Part shown: one piece after another, positions 14,912 to 22,912 of the stretch
How positions within the stretch are numbered: the stretch's first letter is position 1
Layout of the letters: every line of letters starts with the position of its first letter
Source of the DNA: Spirochaetaceae bacterium
GTDB taxonomy: Bacteria > Spirochaetota > Spirochaetia > Treponematales > Rectinemataceae
Length of the DNA: 49,392 bases
Assembly (NCBI GenBank): GCA_025356015.1
Contig: JANXYO010000118.1
Span: forward strand, 1 to 49,392
Reading direction: 5' to 3'
Made by a program: the position numbers and the translations under genes
The notes under the pieces: model-generated
The model's input: the letters and a program-made list of their open reading frames with translations, nothing else
What the model was told of the DNA's origin: nothing
Database searches by the model: none

Positions 14912-16021
14912 GTGATCAAGTTCGCCGATGAAGCGACCATTACCGTCTCCTCGGGCAAGGGCGGAGACGGCTGCGTCGCCTTTCGTCGGGAGAAATACAT
15001 ACCCATGGGCGGCCCCGCGGGCGGGGACGGGGGCCGCGGAGGCGACGTGGTGTTCGAGGTGCGCCGCAACCTTCGCACCCTCGCCGCCCTGCGTTTCCAG
15101 CAGACCTTCAAGGCCCAGACCGGTCAGACGGGCATGGGGAAGAACATGCATGGCCGCGACGGCGATGATGTCGTGATCGCGGTACCGCCCGGGACGATCA
15201 TAAAGCGCCTCGATACCGGCGAGGTGCTCAAGGACTTCGGCCTCGGCTACTCGAAGATGGGCGAGGGCGAGCGATGGGTCTTCCTTAAGGGGGGCCGCGG
15301 CGGCTGGGGCAATACCCATTACAAAAACTCGGTCAACCAGGCGCCCCGCACCTTTCAGCCCGGCCAGGCGGGGAAGAGCGAGAAGCTGCGCATCGAGCTC
15401 CAGCTGATTGCCGACATCGGTTTTGTGGGCTTTCCAAACGCAGGCAAGTCCTCCCTCCTCGACCACTTCACGAACGCAAGGCCCAAGATAGCCCCCTATC
15501 CCTTCACCACGAAGATCCCCAACCTCGGGATGCTCCACGCCCACGACCGCGACATTGTCCTCGCCGACATCCCGGGCATCATCGAGGGCGCCCACGAGGG
15601 CGCCGGCCTCGGCCTGCGCTTCCTCAAGCACATCGCCAGGACGAGCGCCCTGGCCTTTCTTGTCGACCTCTCGGATGAGGGCTGGGAGACGGCTTTCACG
15701 ATCCTCCTCGACGAGCTGAGCTCGTACGCTCCCTCCCTGGCCGAGAAGCCGAGGCTCCTCATCGGCACGAAGCTCGACATTCCGGAAGCTGAGGAGAGGT
15801 TCGCGGCCTTCAAGGAGGCCCACCCCGATGAGAAGGTCCACGGCATCTCGGTGTTCTCCCGGGTGGGAATCGACGATCTCCTCGAGGCATTCTTCAGCTT
15901 CGTCGTCGAGGCCGAGGCCGCCGCGGCGGCCAACACGAGCGTCGAGGACGATCTCTTCGGATCCCCTGGTGCCGAAGAGGACTCCGAGAAGGAGGGCGCA
16001 GGGAACGGAGGGGAAGGGTGA
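14912..16021 (+). CDS. obg: GTPase Obg (CgtA), ribosome assembly factor
   Basis: 369 residues. The glycine-rich Obg fold occupies the first ~158 residues (FADEATITVSSGKGGDGCVA, GGPAGGDGGRGGDV). The G domain follows: G1 GFPNAGKSS, switch region PYPFTTKIPNLG, G3 DIPGIIEGAHEGAGLG and G4 GTKLD, with Thr in place of the usual Asn. A short acidic tail replaces the OCT domain. Obg assists 50S maturation and links growth to GTP/ppGpp. GTG 14912 follows AGGA by seven bases. The stop overlaps nadD by four bases (GTGA). The 116-base gap after rpmA has GC-rich hairpins but no clear terminator. Confidence 0.95.
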   Translation: MIKFADEATITVSSGKGGDGCVAFRREKYIPMGGPAGGDGGRGGDVVFEVRRNLRTLAALRFQQTFKAQTGQTGMGKNMHGRDGDDVVIAVPPGTIIKRLDTGEVLKDFGLGYSKMGEGERWVFLKGGRGGWGNTHYKNSVNQAPRTFQPGQAGKSEKLRIELQLIADIGFVGFPNAGKSSLLDHFTNARPKIAPYPFTTKIPNLGMLHAHDRDIVLADIPGIIEGAHEGAGLGLRFLKHIARTSALAFLVDLSDEGWETAFTILLDELSSYAPSLAEKPRLLIGTKLDIPEAEERFAAFKEAHPDEKVHGISVFSRVGIDDLLEAFFSFVVEAEAAAAANTSVEDDLFGSPGAEEDSEKEGAGNGGEG

Positions 16022-16593
16022 AGGTCCTCATCCTCGGGGGAAGCTTCAACCCCATCCACCTGGGCCACCTGATCATGGCCCAGGAGCTCAGGCTGCAGTT
16101 CGGTTACGACCGCGTCCTCATGGTTCCCTCGCTCCGGCCACCGCACAAGGAACTGACCGTCGACCCCGGCAGCCAGCATCGCCTGGCCATGCTCGCCCTC
16201 GCCATAGCCGGTGATCCCTTCGCCGAGATCGACGACTGCGAGATACGCCGGGGCGGCACCTCCTTCACCATCGACACGGTCAGGGAGATCGCCCAGCGCG
16301 AGGGAGTCGAGGGCAAGCCCGGCCTGGTCCTCGGTGACGACCTCGTCCCCGGCTTCCCGATGTGGCGCGAGCCGGGGGTCCTCGCCTCCGAGGCCGAGCT
16401 CATCTGCGCCCACCGCTCCACAGCGGAAAGGCTGAGCTTCGGCTTCCCTCACCGCTACGGCGACAATCCGCTCATACCCATCTCCAGCTCCCTCGTGCGC
16501 GAAAGGGCCCGTTCCGGCCTGCCCTTCAGGTACCTGGTACCGGCAGCCGTCCATGGCTACATCATCGAGAACAGGCTCTATGGAATCTCCTGA
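16018..16593 (+). CDS. nadD: nicotinate-nucleotide adenylyltransferase
   Basis: 191 residues that adenylate nicotinate mononucleotide in NAD synthesis. The nucleotidyltransferase motif GGSFNPIHLGH is at the N-terminus; PSLRPPHKE and ISSSLVRERARSG complete the family pattern. The GTG start shares four bases with the obg stop, with GGAGGGGAAG just upstream. It forms the usual obg-nadD-yqeK string. Confidence 0.95.
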   Translation: MKVLILGGSFNPIHLGHLIMAQELRLQFGYDRVLMVPSLRPPHKELTVDPGSQHRLAMLALAIAGDPFAEIDDCEIRRGGTSFTIDTVREIAQREGVEGKPGLVLGDDLVPGFPMWREPGVLASEAELICAHRSTAERLSFGFPHRYGDNPLIPISSSLVRERARSGLPFRYLVPAAVHGYIIENRLYGIS

Positions 16594-17164
16594 CCTGAGC
16601 GCCAGGCTCGAGTCCCTCCTGGACGCGATGCTCTCGGCCCCGAGGGCCGGACATTCACGCGGGGTCGCTGCCCTTGCCGCCGAGCTCTGCGCGAGACACG
16701 GCATCGATCCGCAGCGCGGCCGGATCGCGGGTCTCGCCCACGACCTGTGCAAGGAGCTCCCCAAGCGGAGCCAGAGGCTGCTTGCCGCCAGTTACGCCGG
16801 GAAGGTCGAAGGATCTGAGCTCCTGGGCGAGAAGATGATCCACGGTCCGGCGGCCGCTGGCCTTCTTGCTAGGGATTTCGGATACGAGGACGCCGAGGTC
16901 CTCGAGGCCATCGCCCTGCATACCGTGGGCAGGCCTGGCATGGGCCTCTTGGCCAGCCTCGTTTACTGCGCCGACAAGCTCGAGCCGGGCCGCGACCACA
17001 TCGACGAGTCGTGGAGACAGAGGATCCTTGGCCTCGATCCGCCTGAGATGCTCCGCGAGACAGTGGGCGATGTCATAAGGTGGCTGAAGGCCGAGGGCCG
17101 TCCGGTTGCCCCCGAGAGCGAGCTGCTGTACAATAGCCTCCAGACTGGGACAGCCTCCGAATGA
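16580..17164 (+). CDS. yqeK: YqeK-family HD hydrolase (symmetrical Ap4A hydrolase type)
   Basis: 194 residues with an HD fold: the metal-binding His in AGHSRGVAAL, the HD pair in GLAHDLCKELP, MIHGPAAAGLLARDFGY, ALHTVGRPGM and YCADKLEPGRDH. Characterised YqeK proteins split Ap4A into two ADP. ATG 16580 is chosen since MESPDLSARL begins the fold; it overlaps nadD by 14 bases. An in-frame upstream ATG at 16553 would deepen the overlap. The stop overlaps the LCP gene by four bases (ATGA). Confidence 0.9.
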   Translation: MESPDLSARLESLLDAMLSAPRAGHSRGVAALAAELCARHGIDPQRGRIAGLAHDLCKELPKRSQRLLAASYAGKVEGSELLGEKMIHGPAAAGLLARDFGYEDAEVLEAIALHTVGRPGMGLLASLVYCADKLEPGRDHIDESWRQRILGLDPPEMLRETVGDVIRWLKAEGRPVAPESELLYNSLQTGTASE

Positions 17165-18345
17165 AACGCATCTCCATAGACAAGAGCTCCGCCAACCTGA
17201 TCGCGATCCTCGTCGTGGTCGCGATCTCGGTCGGAGGTCTGGGTTTCGCCCTCCGCTCGGAGGTTGCCGGCCAGACTGTGAAGACCGACAGCATCCTCAA
17301 CCTGGCAGTCATCATCGAGCGGGACGGAAAGCCCGCGTCCACCGAGCTCTTCCTCTTTTATCCCGCCAACGGACGCGGGGCCCTCCTCGACGTCCCCGGC
17401 GAGACCGGCCTCATCATAAAGTCGCTGAACCGGGTCGACAGGATAGACGTGCTCTACGGACGGAATCCGAGGGCATACATAGCCGAGGTCGCCCGCCTGC
17501 TCGACACCGATATCCCCTACTGGATCATCCTCGACGAGTCCGGCCTCGCCGCGACGACCGATCTCCTCGAGGGTATCGAGCTCTTCGTTCCGACGGCTGT
17601 CGATTCCCCCGGACCGCCGCGGGTCCTACTTCCCTCGGGGGCAGTCATCCTCGATGGAGACAAGACCGTCCAGCTCGCCTCATACCGCGATCCTGAGGAG
17701 ACTGACGCGGACGCGGCGGGCCGCCGGCAAAAGCTTTTCCAGTCGATCATCAGGAGGATAGGGGAGAAGTCGGCATGGCTTGGCCGCAGCGAGGTCTTCC
17801 CCGCCTTCAAGAGGAGCCTGCGCACGAACCTTGGCTCGGAGTCCCTGAAGCGGCTTCTGCCCGAGCTCGCGAAGCTGGACGCCGATCGCCTCGTCCTTCA
17901 GCGCGTGACCGGAGCCTACAAGAATGTCGACGGCAAGCGCCTGCTCTTCCCCCACTACGACGGGGAGCTTGTGCGCGATATCGTCAAGCAGACCCTCAAC
18001 GCCCTCTCGAGCTCGGGCTCCTCCTCACCGGCGGACAAGATCTTCACGATCGAGATCCTGAACGGCACTCCGACGAAGGGCCTCGCGAAGCGCGCGGCAG
18101 AGATCTTCCAGAGCTTCGGCTACGATGTGGTCTCGGCCGGAAACGCGGACCGGGAAGACTACGCCGCCACCATCGTCGTGGACCGTTTTTCGAACGCGGA
18201 GGCGGCCAAGAACATCGGCAACGTCATCCGCTGCAGCAACCTGGTTTCCCGTCCGGCTGGAGACCCCGTGGAGGGCACCAAGGCGGACGCGGATTTCTCA
18301 ATCATCCTCGGAAAGGACTTCAATGGCAGATACATCAGCCACTAG
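17161..18345 (+). CDS. LytR-CpsA-Psr (LCP) family protein with LytR_C domain, degenerate active site
   Basis: 394 residues. One N-terminal membrane helix (ANLIAILVVVAISVGGLGFA) puts the rest outside the inner membrane. Residues ~45-230 follow the LCP order weakly: STELFLFYPANGRGALLDVP, IAEVARLLDTDIPYWIILDE, and YRDPEETDADAAGRRQK in place of the usual YxRxRxxDxDxGRxxRQ. The LytR_C domain (FTIEILNGTPTKGLAKRAAE) is clear at about residues 295-385. LCP enzymes attach glycopolymers to peptidoglycan, but the SIPRDT active-site motif reads DVPGET here, losing its Arg and Asp. A structural or altered role is likely. ATGA overlap with yqeK. Confidence 0.8.
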   Translation: MKRISIDKSSANLIAILVVVAISVGGLGFALRSEVAGQTVKTDSILNLAVIIERDGKPASTELFLFYPANGRGALLDVPGETGLIIKSLNRVDRIDVLYGRNPRAYIAEVARLLDTDIPYWIILDESGLAATTDLLEGIELFVPTAVDSPGPPRVLLPSGAVILDGDKTVQLASYRDPEETDADAAGRRQKLFQSIIRRIGEKSAWLGRSEVFPAFKRSLRTNLGSESLKRLLPELAKLDADRLVLQRVTGAYKNVDGKRLLFPHYDGELVRDIVKQTLNALSSSGSSSPADKIFTIEILNGTPTKGLAKRAAEIFQSFGYDVVSAGNADREDYAATIVVDRFSNAEAAKNIGNVIRCSNLVSRPAGDPVEGTKADADFSIILGKDFNGRYISH

Positions 18346-18709
18346 CCGCGAGGCGGCTTTCGCGATCGCACGCCTTCTGGCGGAGCACAATGGAGGCGAG
18401 GTGCTAGTCCTCGACCTGGGGGAGCGGGCCTCCTGGACCGACTTCTTCGTCATAGCCACCGCGACGAGCGGGGCCCACCTGAGAGGCCTCGCCCGATTCG
18501 TGGATGAGGCCGTGGCCGGCCTGGACCTCGAGAGGTTCAACAAGATCAAGGGGGCCGACGACGAGGAATGGATCCTCGCCGACCTGGGCACAGTCGTGGT
18601 GCATCTCATGACTGAGCGCGCCCGGAGCTTCTACGAGCTCGAGAAGCTCTGGTTCGAGGCGGCCGCGACCAAGTTCGACCCGCCCCAGGCCCCGAAGCCA
18701 GTTCTCTAG
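18323..18709 (+). CDS. rsfS: ribosomal silencing factor RsfS
   Basis: 128 residues. DFFVIATATSGAHLRGLA, EEWILADLGTVVVHLMTERARSFYELEKLW is the RsfS signature. RsfS binds L14 and blocks joining of the 30S subunit when nutrients are short. ATG 18323 is chosen since family homology starts there; it overlaps the LCP gene by 23 bases, with GGAAAGGA upstream. It is the last gene of the operon, followed by a hairpin. Confidence 0.93.
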   Translation: MADTSATSREAAFAIARLLAEHNGGEVLVLDLGERASWTDFFVIATATSGAHLRGLARFVDEAVAGLDLERFNKIKGADDEEWILADLGTVVVHLMTERARSFYELEKLWFEAAATKFDPPQAPKPVL

Positions 18710-18725
18710 GGGAGCGGAGAAACGA

Positions 18726-18752
18726 GAAGGGCCGCCACCAGGGCGGCCCTTC
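18726..18752. terminator. hairpin between convergent rsfS and the acidic-protein gene
   Basis: An 11-bp perfect stem (18726-18736 with 18742-18752) and a five-base loop. Neither side has a long T tract; the minus strand is followed by TCGTTTCTCC. It probably serves both convergent transcripts. Confidence 0.65.
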
Positions 18753-18781
18753 AAGGCTTGGGATCGGGGCCCTTGAGGCCC

Positions 18782-19114
18782 TCATTCGTCGAAATCATCG
18801 TAGTCGATATCGTCCTCGTAGTCGTATTCCTCTTCTTCCTCGTCGAGTTCCTCGTCCTCGAAGTCGTCCCCCGACTCCTCGTCGTCGAAGTCATCCTCGT
18901 CATCGAAGTCGTCGTCATCGGCGTCTGCGTCCTCGTCCTCGAGGTCGTCGAAGTCCTCTTCTTCCTCGAAATCATCATCCTCGTAGTCATCGTAGCTGTC
19001 GTCGAAGCGCACCGCCGGCGGCATGCCCTGTCCGGCGTCCTCGTAGTCGGAGACCGCCAGAAGTGCGAGCTCGGGAGCTTCGTCCATCGCGGATTCGCTG
19101 TTGGTGTGGACCAT
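18782..19114 (-). CDS. extremely acidic small protein of unknown function
   Basis: 110 residues with an ordinary N-terminal third (MVHTNSESAMDEAPELALLA) and a 74-residue tail in which 54 residues are Asp or Glu and none is Lys or Arg. Phe and Tyr are spaced through the tail. I recognise no family. Such tails occur in nucleic-acid mimics, histone-chaperone-like proteins and the RNA polymerase delta subunit, but nothing here decides among these. ATG 19114 has GGGAGG eight bases upstream. An in-frame ATG at 19207, six bases past the promoter's -10 box, would give a 141-residue form with a basic start. That the gene is real is supported by a near-consensus promoter and a good ribosome binding site. 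Confidence 0.75.
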   Translation of the reverse strand: MVHTNSESAMDEAPELALLAVSDYEDAGQGMPPAVRFDDSYDDYEDDDFEEEEDFDDLEDEDADADDDDFDDEDDFDDEESGDDFEDEELDEEEEEYDYEDDIDYDDFDE

Positions 19115-19212
19115 GTCCTGTTCCTCCCTGCTGTGGGCGGCGCCGTAGAACACTGCTTGCCGCCGACGGAAGGCGGGTTTCGAGGCCTTGAACGGCCAGC
19201 CCGCCATGCGAA

Positions 19213-19242
19213 AATCTAAAAGAGTATCCGGCGGTCTGTCAA
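19213..19242 (-). promoter_or_regulatory. sigma70-type promoter for the acidic-protein gene
   Basis: Consensus TTGACA (19242-19237), an 18-base spacer, then TAGATT (19218-19213). It leaves a leader of about 90 bases to ATG 19114. The region 19243-19350 between this and the ispE promoter holds no gene, only a CCGGGC-N8-GCCCGG inverted repeat at 19300-19319. Confidence 0.75.
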
Positions 19243-19350
19243 CTACGAACGTGAAATAATTCGAGCCGACAGGCCAAAGATCGCGAGGAGGCTCACGCCC
19301 CGGGCGCCCTCCAGCCCGGATACTACAGGGATCGCACAGGTGGGCGGGGT

Positions 19351-19378
19351 TTGACAAGCCTCGCTATATAGGTATAAT
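19351..19378 (+). promoter_or_regulatory. consensus sigma70-type promoter for ispE
   Basis: TTGACA (19351-19356), a 16-base spacer, and a perfect TATAAT (19373-19378). An ATG at 19377 overlaps the -10 box and cannot be transcribed; the next in-frame ATG at 19389 is ten bases further on. Confidence 0.85.
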
Positions 19379-19388
19379 GGCGGCCTCG

Positions 19389-20267
19389 ATGGGGACAAGC
19401 GTCCGCGTCGAGGCCCCGGCCAAGATCAACCTTCATCTGAGGGTCTATGGACGGAGGCCCGACGGTTACCACGGGATCCGAAGCCTTTTTCAGGCCGTTT
19501 CCCTGAGCGACGAGCTCACCATCCGATCTTTGAAATCGCCCGAGGCCGTCGAGATCGACGGCGAATTTGACTGTCCACCCCAAGCGACCACCGTCCACGC
19601 GGCTGTGCTCGCCTTCAGGAGGATCACGGGCATACGCTCAGGCGTATCCATCTCAATCGAAAAGAGGATCCCGGCTGGTGCGGGGCTTGGGGGCGGATCG
19701 AGCGACGCGGCTTCGGTGCTGCGGGGCCTCGACTTCCTCCATGGCACGGGGCTTGGGATCGAAGAGCTCTCGCAAGCGGGCGCGATGGTAGGAAGTGACG
19801 TTCCCTTCTTCTTCCGCGAGGGCGCCGCCCTCGTTTCCGGAAGGGGAGAGAGGGTCCGGGAGATCTGCCCACGCCAGGACTTCTTCCTGGCCCTGGCCTT
19901 CCCCGGTTTCCCGGTGAGCACGGCCCGGGCCTACGCCCTCCTGGACAGTGCCAGACCCGATGACAGTTCCGAGCGGGACCTGAGTATGCAGGAGATCGAG
20001 ACTGCCTACAGGTCGCCCGCCCGGACGTGGCCTTTTGCCAACTCCTTCGAGGAGTGGGTCGGCGTGGGGCATCCAAGGATCCTGTCGATCCGCGAATCCC
20101 TGCTGAGCCTTGGCGCTGTCTTCGCGGCAATGTCGGGCTCGGGCAGCACGGTCTTCGGAGTCTTCGACGATGGGCCCTCCCGGGACCGGGCCTGCGCGAC
20201 CCTCAACGCAGCCGGCATCCATGCTAGCGCCGTCTCGCCGCTTGCGCGGCTTCCGGAGCTTCACTAG
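19389..20267 (+). CDS. ispE: 4-diphosphocytidyl-2-C-methyl-D-erythritol kinase
   Basis: 292 residues. A GHMP kinase of the non-mevalonate isoprenoid pathway that phosphorylates CDP-ME. APAKINLHLRVYGRRPDGYH is the family N-terminus, IPAGAGLGGGSSDAA the ATP-binding loop, and FAAMSGSGSTVFG the third motif. ATG 19389 is chosen because the upstream in-frame ATG (19377) lies inside the -10 box; the mRNA may therefore be leaderless. spoVG follows 42 bases later. Confidence 0.95.
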   Translation: MGTSVRVEAPAKINLHLRVYGRRPDGYHGIRSLFQAVSLSDELTIRSLKSPEAVEIDGEFDCPPQATTVHAAVLAFRRITGIRSGVSISIEKRIPAGAGLGGGSSDAASVLRGLDFLHGTGLGIEELSQAGAMVGSDVPFFFREGAALVSGRGERVREICPRQDFFLALAFPGFPVSTARAYALLDSARPDDSSERDLSMQEIETAYRSPARTWPFANSFEEWVGVGHPRILSIRESLLSLGAVFAAMSGSGSTVFGVFDDGPSRDRACATLNAAGIHASAVSPLARLPELH

Positions 20268-20309
20268 AATTGTGGCAGAAGCAAAAGGGCCACAAGGAGT
20301 GTAGCAGCC

Positions 20310-20594
20310 ATGGAGATCACGGATATCAGAATCCGACGGGTCACGACCGAGGGGAAGCTCAAGGCCTACGTGACGGTGACCTTCGACGACTGCTTCGTTG
20401 TCCATAATGTCAAGATCATCGAAGGCAAGAGCGGCGTGTTCATCGCGATGCCGAGCCGGAAGACGAGAAACGGAGAGTACAAGGACATCGCCCACCCGAT
20501 CCATCCAGATTTCCGGACCAGGCTGCAGGACAGGATCCTCGAGGCCTTCGAGACTGCCCCCATGACGGACGGTTCCCCGATAGACATGGACTAG
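20310..20594 (+). CDS. spoVG: SpoVG family regulator
   Basis: 94 residues. [20 protein letters not shown] and [23 protein letters not shown] are diagnostic. SpoVG proteins bind DNA and RNA site-specifically; in the spirochaete Borrelia it is a known nucleic-acid-binding regulator. AAGGAG precedes the ATG. It lies in the ispE transcription unit and is followed by tRNA-Gln. Confidence 0.95.
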   Translation: MEITDIRIRRVTTEGKLKAYVTVTFDDCFVVHNVKIIEGKSGVFIAMPSRKTRNGEYKDIAHPIHPDFRTRLQDRILEAFETAPMTDGSPIDMD

Positions 20595-20626
20595 ACAAGG
20601 ACCGACGGTTTCTCTCGCCTGCTCTT

Positions 20627-20698
20627 TGGGACGTCGGCAAGCGGTAAGCCTCCGGATTTTGGTTCCGGCATTCGCAGGTTCGAATCCTGCCGTCCCAG
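20627..20698 (+). tRNA. tRNA-Gln (anticodon TTG)
   Basis: A 72-base cloverleaf. The acceptor TGGGACG (20627-20633) pairs with CGTCCCA (20691-20697); the anticodon stem CCGGA/TCCGG encloses loop TTTTGGT; the T arm is GCAGG-TTCGAAT-CCTGC. The 3' CCA is not encoded. It lies between spoVG and rplY and is probably cut from that transcript. Confidence 0.95.
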
Positions 20699-20737
20699 CT
20701 ACCTTCAAGCAAATTCATGGTCAAGGAGACTATACAG

Positions 20738-21433
20738 ATGACAAATCCAATGCTGACCGCCATCGCCCGCAAGGAGACGACGAAAGGCGAACTCAACCAG
20801 CTTCGCAAGGCGGGCAAGATCCCTGCCGTCGTTTACGGTGGCGGCCAGCCCGCAACCCACATCCTTCTTGACGAGAAGGAGTACCTCAAGGCGATGGCCG
20901 GGGCCTCAGAGTCCAGCATCATCGACATGGAGATCGAGGGCAAGAAGTCCAGGGCCTTCGTGAAGGCCCGCCAGCGCAACACGCTGACGAACAAGATCAT
21001 CCACATTGACTTCCTCGAGGTTATCTCCGGCAGGATGCTCACCGCGAAGGTGCCAATCCACCTCGTCGGCTCTCCCGTCGGCGTCCGCGAGGGCGGAATC
21101 CTCGAGAACCCGGCCCACGAGATCCTCGTGGAGTGCGATCCCGACCACCTCCCCGAGAGGATCGACATCGATGTCTCCGAACTCCATGCGAACCACTCGA
21201 TCCACGTAAGGGACATCCCGGCGATCGACAAGGTCAAGATCGTCTCCAGCTCCGACCTCGTCGTGGCCGTCGTCAAGTACGCCAAGGCCGAGGTCGTGGC
21301 CACCCCGGTCGTCGAGGCCGTCGCCGCCGTCCCCGGAGCCGCTCCACCAGCCGGAGCCCCCGGTGCAGCTCCTGGCGCCGCCCCTGGCGCCGCAGCAGCC
21401 CCGGCCGCGGAGAAGAAGTCCGAGAAGAAGTAG
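20738..21433 (+). CDS. rplY: 50S ribosomal protein L25/general stress protein Ctc
   Basis: 231 residues. The long, two-domain Ctc form: an N-terminal L25 domain that binds 5S rRNA (KGELNQLRKAGKIPAVVYGG, IIHIDFLEV) and a C-terminal TL5-like beta domain (GILENPAHEILVECDPDHLP, VSELHANHSIHVRDI). The final 30 residues are an Ala/Pro/Gly-rich tail ending in Lys. ATG 20738 is chosen for AAGGAG nine bases upstream; in-frame ATG 20717 precedes that site. Confidence 0.95.
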   Translation: MTNPMLTAIARKETTKGELNQLRKAGKIPAVVYGGGQPATHILLDEKEYLKAMAGASESSIIDMEIEGKKSRAFVKARQRNTLTNKIIHIDFLEVISGRMLTAKVPIHLVGSPVGVREGGILENPAHEILVECDPDHLPERIDIDVSELHANHSIHVRDIPAIDKVKIVSSSDLVVAVVKYAKAEVVATPVVEAVAAVPGAAPPAGAPGAAPGAAPGAAAAPAAEKKSEKK

Positions 21434-21471
21434 CAGCCCTCGTCAAAGGGCGATCTGGTCGGAATCTGGAG

Positions 21472-21499
21472 AAGGGGAGGGCACGCGCCTCCCCTTTTT
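21472..21499 (+). terminator. rho-independent terminator after rplY
   Basis: AAGGGGAGG pairs with CCTCCCCTT around a seven-base loop, ending in a T5 run. It lies only 20 bases before tilS, whose own promoter I cannot see, so it may attenuate rather than fully stop transcription. Confidence 0.8.
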
Positions 21500-21519
21500 C
21501 ATTGGAGCGGTAGCCAAGG

Positions 21520-22905
21520 ATGAATTACGGTCGAGCCTCAGGCCCCATCGAAGCCGCCCTCCTGGAGTTCCTCAGGGCCAATGCCATCCCCCCCGGGGAC
21601 AGGCTCTGCGTCGCCTATTCGGCCGGGCCCGACTCGACTGCCCTGCTCGCTGCCGCCAGGGCGATCTGCCCCTTGCCTCCCCTCGCCGCCCATGTCGACC
21701 ACGGCCTGCGGCCCGAGGCTGAGCTCGCCGCCGAGCTGAGCATCGCGAAGGCGACCTGCTCGGGACTTGGATCGGGGCTCTGCGTCGCGCGGATACGCCG
21801 AGGCGCGGTGGAGCGGCTCTCCCGGGAAGGGGGGCTAGGGACTGAGGCGGCTGCCAGGGAGCTCAGATACCGGGCCCTGAGGGGCATCATGAGGCACCAT
21901 GGCCTTGCTTGGCTGCTTCTGGCCCACACCCGCGACGACCTCGCCGAGGGCCTCCTTATGAGGCTGCTGGCCGGCTCGGGCTCTGCCGGCCTCCGAGGCA
22001 TCCCCTCGAGAAGGGCTGGGATCCTCAGGCCATTCCTCGGCCTGGGGAAGGCCGAACTCCTTGACTACCTCCGGGAACGCAAGCTCCTCCACAGTTCGGA
22101 TTCGTCCAACGCGTCCCCCGACTACCTCCGGAACAGGGTCAGGTCCCTCCTCATCCCCCTCCTTGACCAGGACTTTCGAGGTTGGAGGAAGGGCCTTGCC
22201 ACGACAGCGCGACGGGCGGCCGAGGAGGCAGAGGCCCTCGATCGGGCCGCGGCAGTCCTCTGCCCTCCCTTCGCGGCTTCAGCTTGGGGAGGGCTTGAAG
22301 TCGGGGCCCAGGCCTTCCTCAAGGCGCCCCTCGCCCTGCGTCTGCGATCCCTTGTCGACGCTGTCGGGAGGATCCAGGGGAAGAGCCGGTCCAGCATGGG
22401 GATGGCCAGGGCGGCGATCAAGGTGCTCGAGGAAGGGGCTTATGGCTACAGCGGGGCGGGAATCCGGGTCTCGCTGGAGGGCGATCTCGTCTGCGTCCGG
22501 ACGGAGGCCCGCGATGGCCTTGATTTTCCTCGGATCGGCGGATATTTTGTAGTAGTCGATCGGCCTTGCCGGATAAGAGTAGGCGCGCTCATCGTGGAGG
22601 CCCATTGGACCACGGGAGCAAGCACTGGCATTCGCGCGGACGCATTCCGATTCCCCCTTGTCATCCGTTCTCGACGCCCAGGCGATGCGATCGCGATTCC
22701 GGGCGGCGAAAAGCGCCTTGACGAGCTGTTCTCCGAGTGGAGACTGAGCGCGCGTTTGCGCGGACTCGTTCCCGTCGCGGAAGACAGAGACGGTATTGTC
22801 GCAGTCCTTGGAGCTGCCTTCGGTGCGAAGGACCGTTTCAGGACTGGGCCAGGACCAGAGGGACAGGAGCGCCGCAGGCTTTCGGTCGTCGTGAAAGGAG
22901 CCTGA
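21520..22905 (+). CDS. tilS: tRNA(Ile)-lysidine synthetase
   Basis: 461 residues that modify C34 of the AUA-reading tRNA-Ile to lysidine. The PP-loop lies at residues 34-39 and reads SAGPDS rather than the usual SGGxDS. Supporting blocks are AAHVDHGLRPEAE, LLLAHTRDDLAEGLLMRLLAGSG and DSSNASPDYLRNRVR, plus a C-terminal TilS domain (RSRRPGDAIAIPGGEKRLDELFSEWRL). tilS-ftsH adjacency is widely conserved; ftsH starts seven bases after this stop. Confidence 0.92.
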   Translation: MNYGRASGPIEAALLEFLRANAIPPGDRLCVAYSAGPDSTALLAAARAICPLPPLAAHVDHGLRPEAELAAELSIAKATCSGLGSGLCVARIRRGAVERLSREGGLGTEAAARELRYRALRGIMRHHGLAWLLLAHTRDDLAEGLLMRLLAGSGSAGLRGIPSRRAGILRPFLGLGKAELLDYLRERKLLHSSDSSNASPDYLRNRVRSLLIPLLDQDFRGWRKGLATTARRAAEEAEALDRAAAVLCPPFAASAWGGLEVGAQAFLKAPLALRLRSLVDAVGRIQGKSRSSMGMARAAIKVLEEGAYGYSGAGIRVSLEGDLVCVRTEARDGLDFPRIGGYFVVVDRPCRIRVGALIVEAHWTTGASTGIRADAFRFPLVIRSRRPGDAIAIPGGEKRLDELFSEWRLSARLRGLVPVAEDRDGIVAVLGAAFGAKDRFRTGPGPEGQERRRLSVVVKGA

Positions 22906-22912
22906 GCCCTAT

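Noticed and set aside
19300-19319. CCGGGC-N8-GCCCGG repeat as an operator for ispE or the acidic-protein gene
   Set aside because: Six-base GC-only arms arise easily by chance at this base composition, and it does not overlap either promoter.
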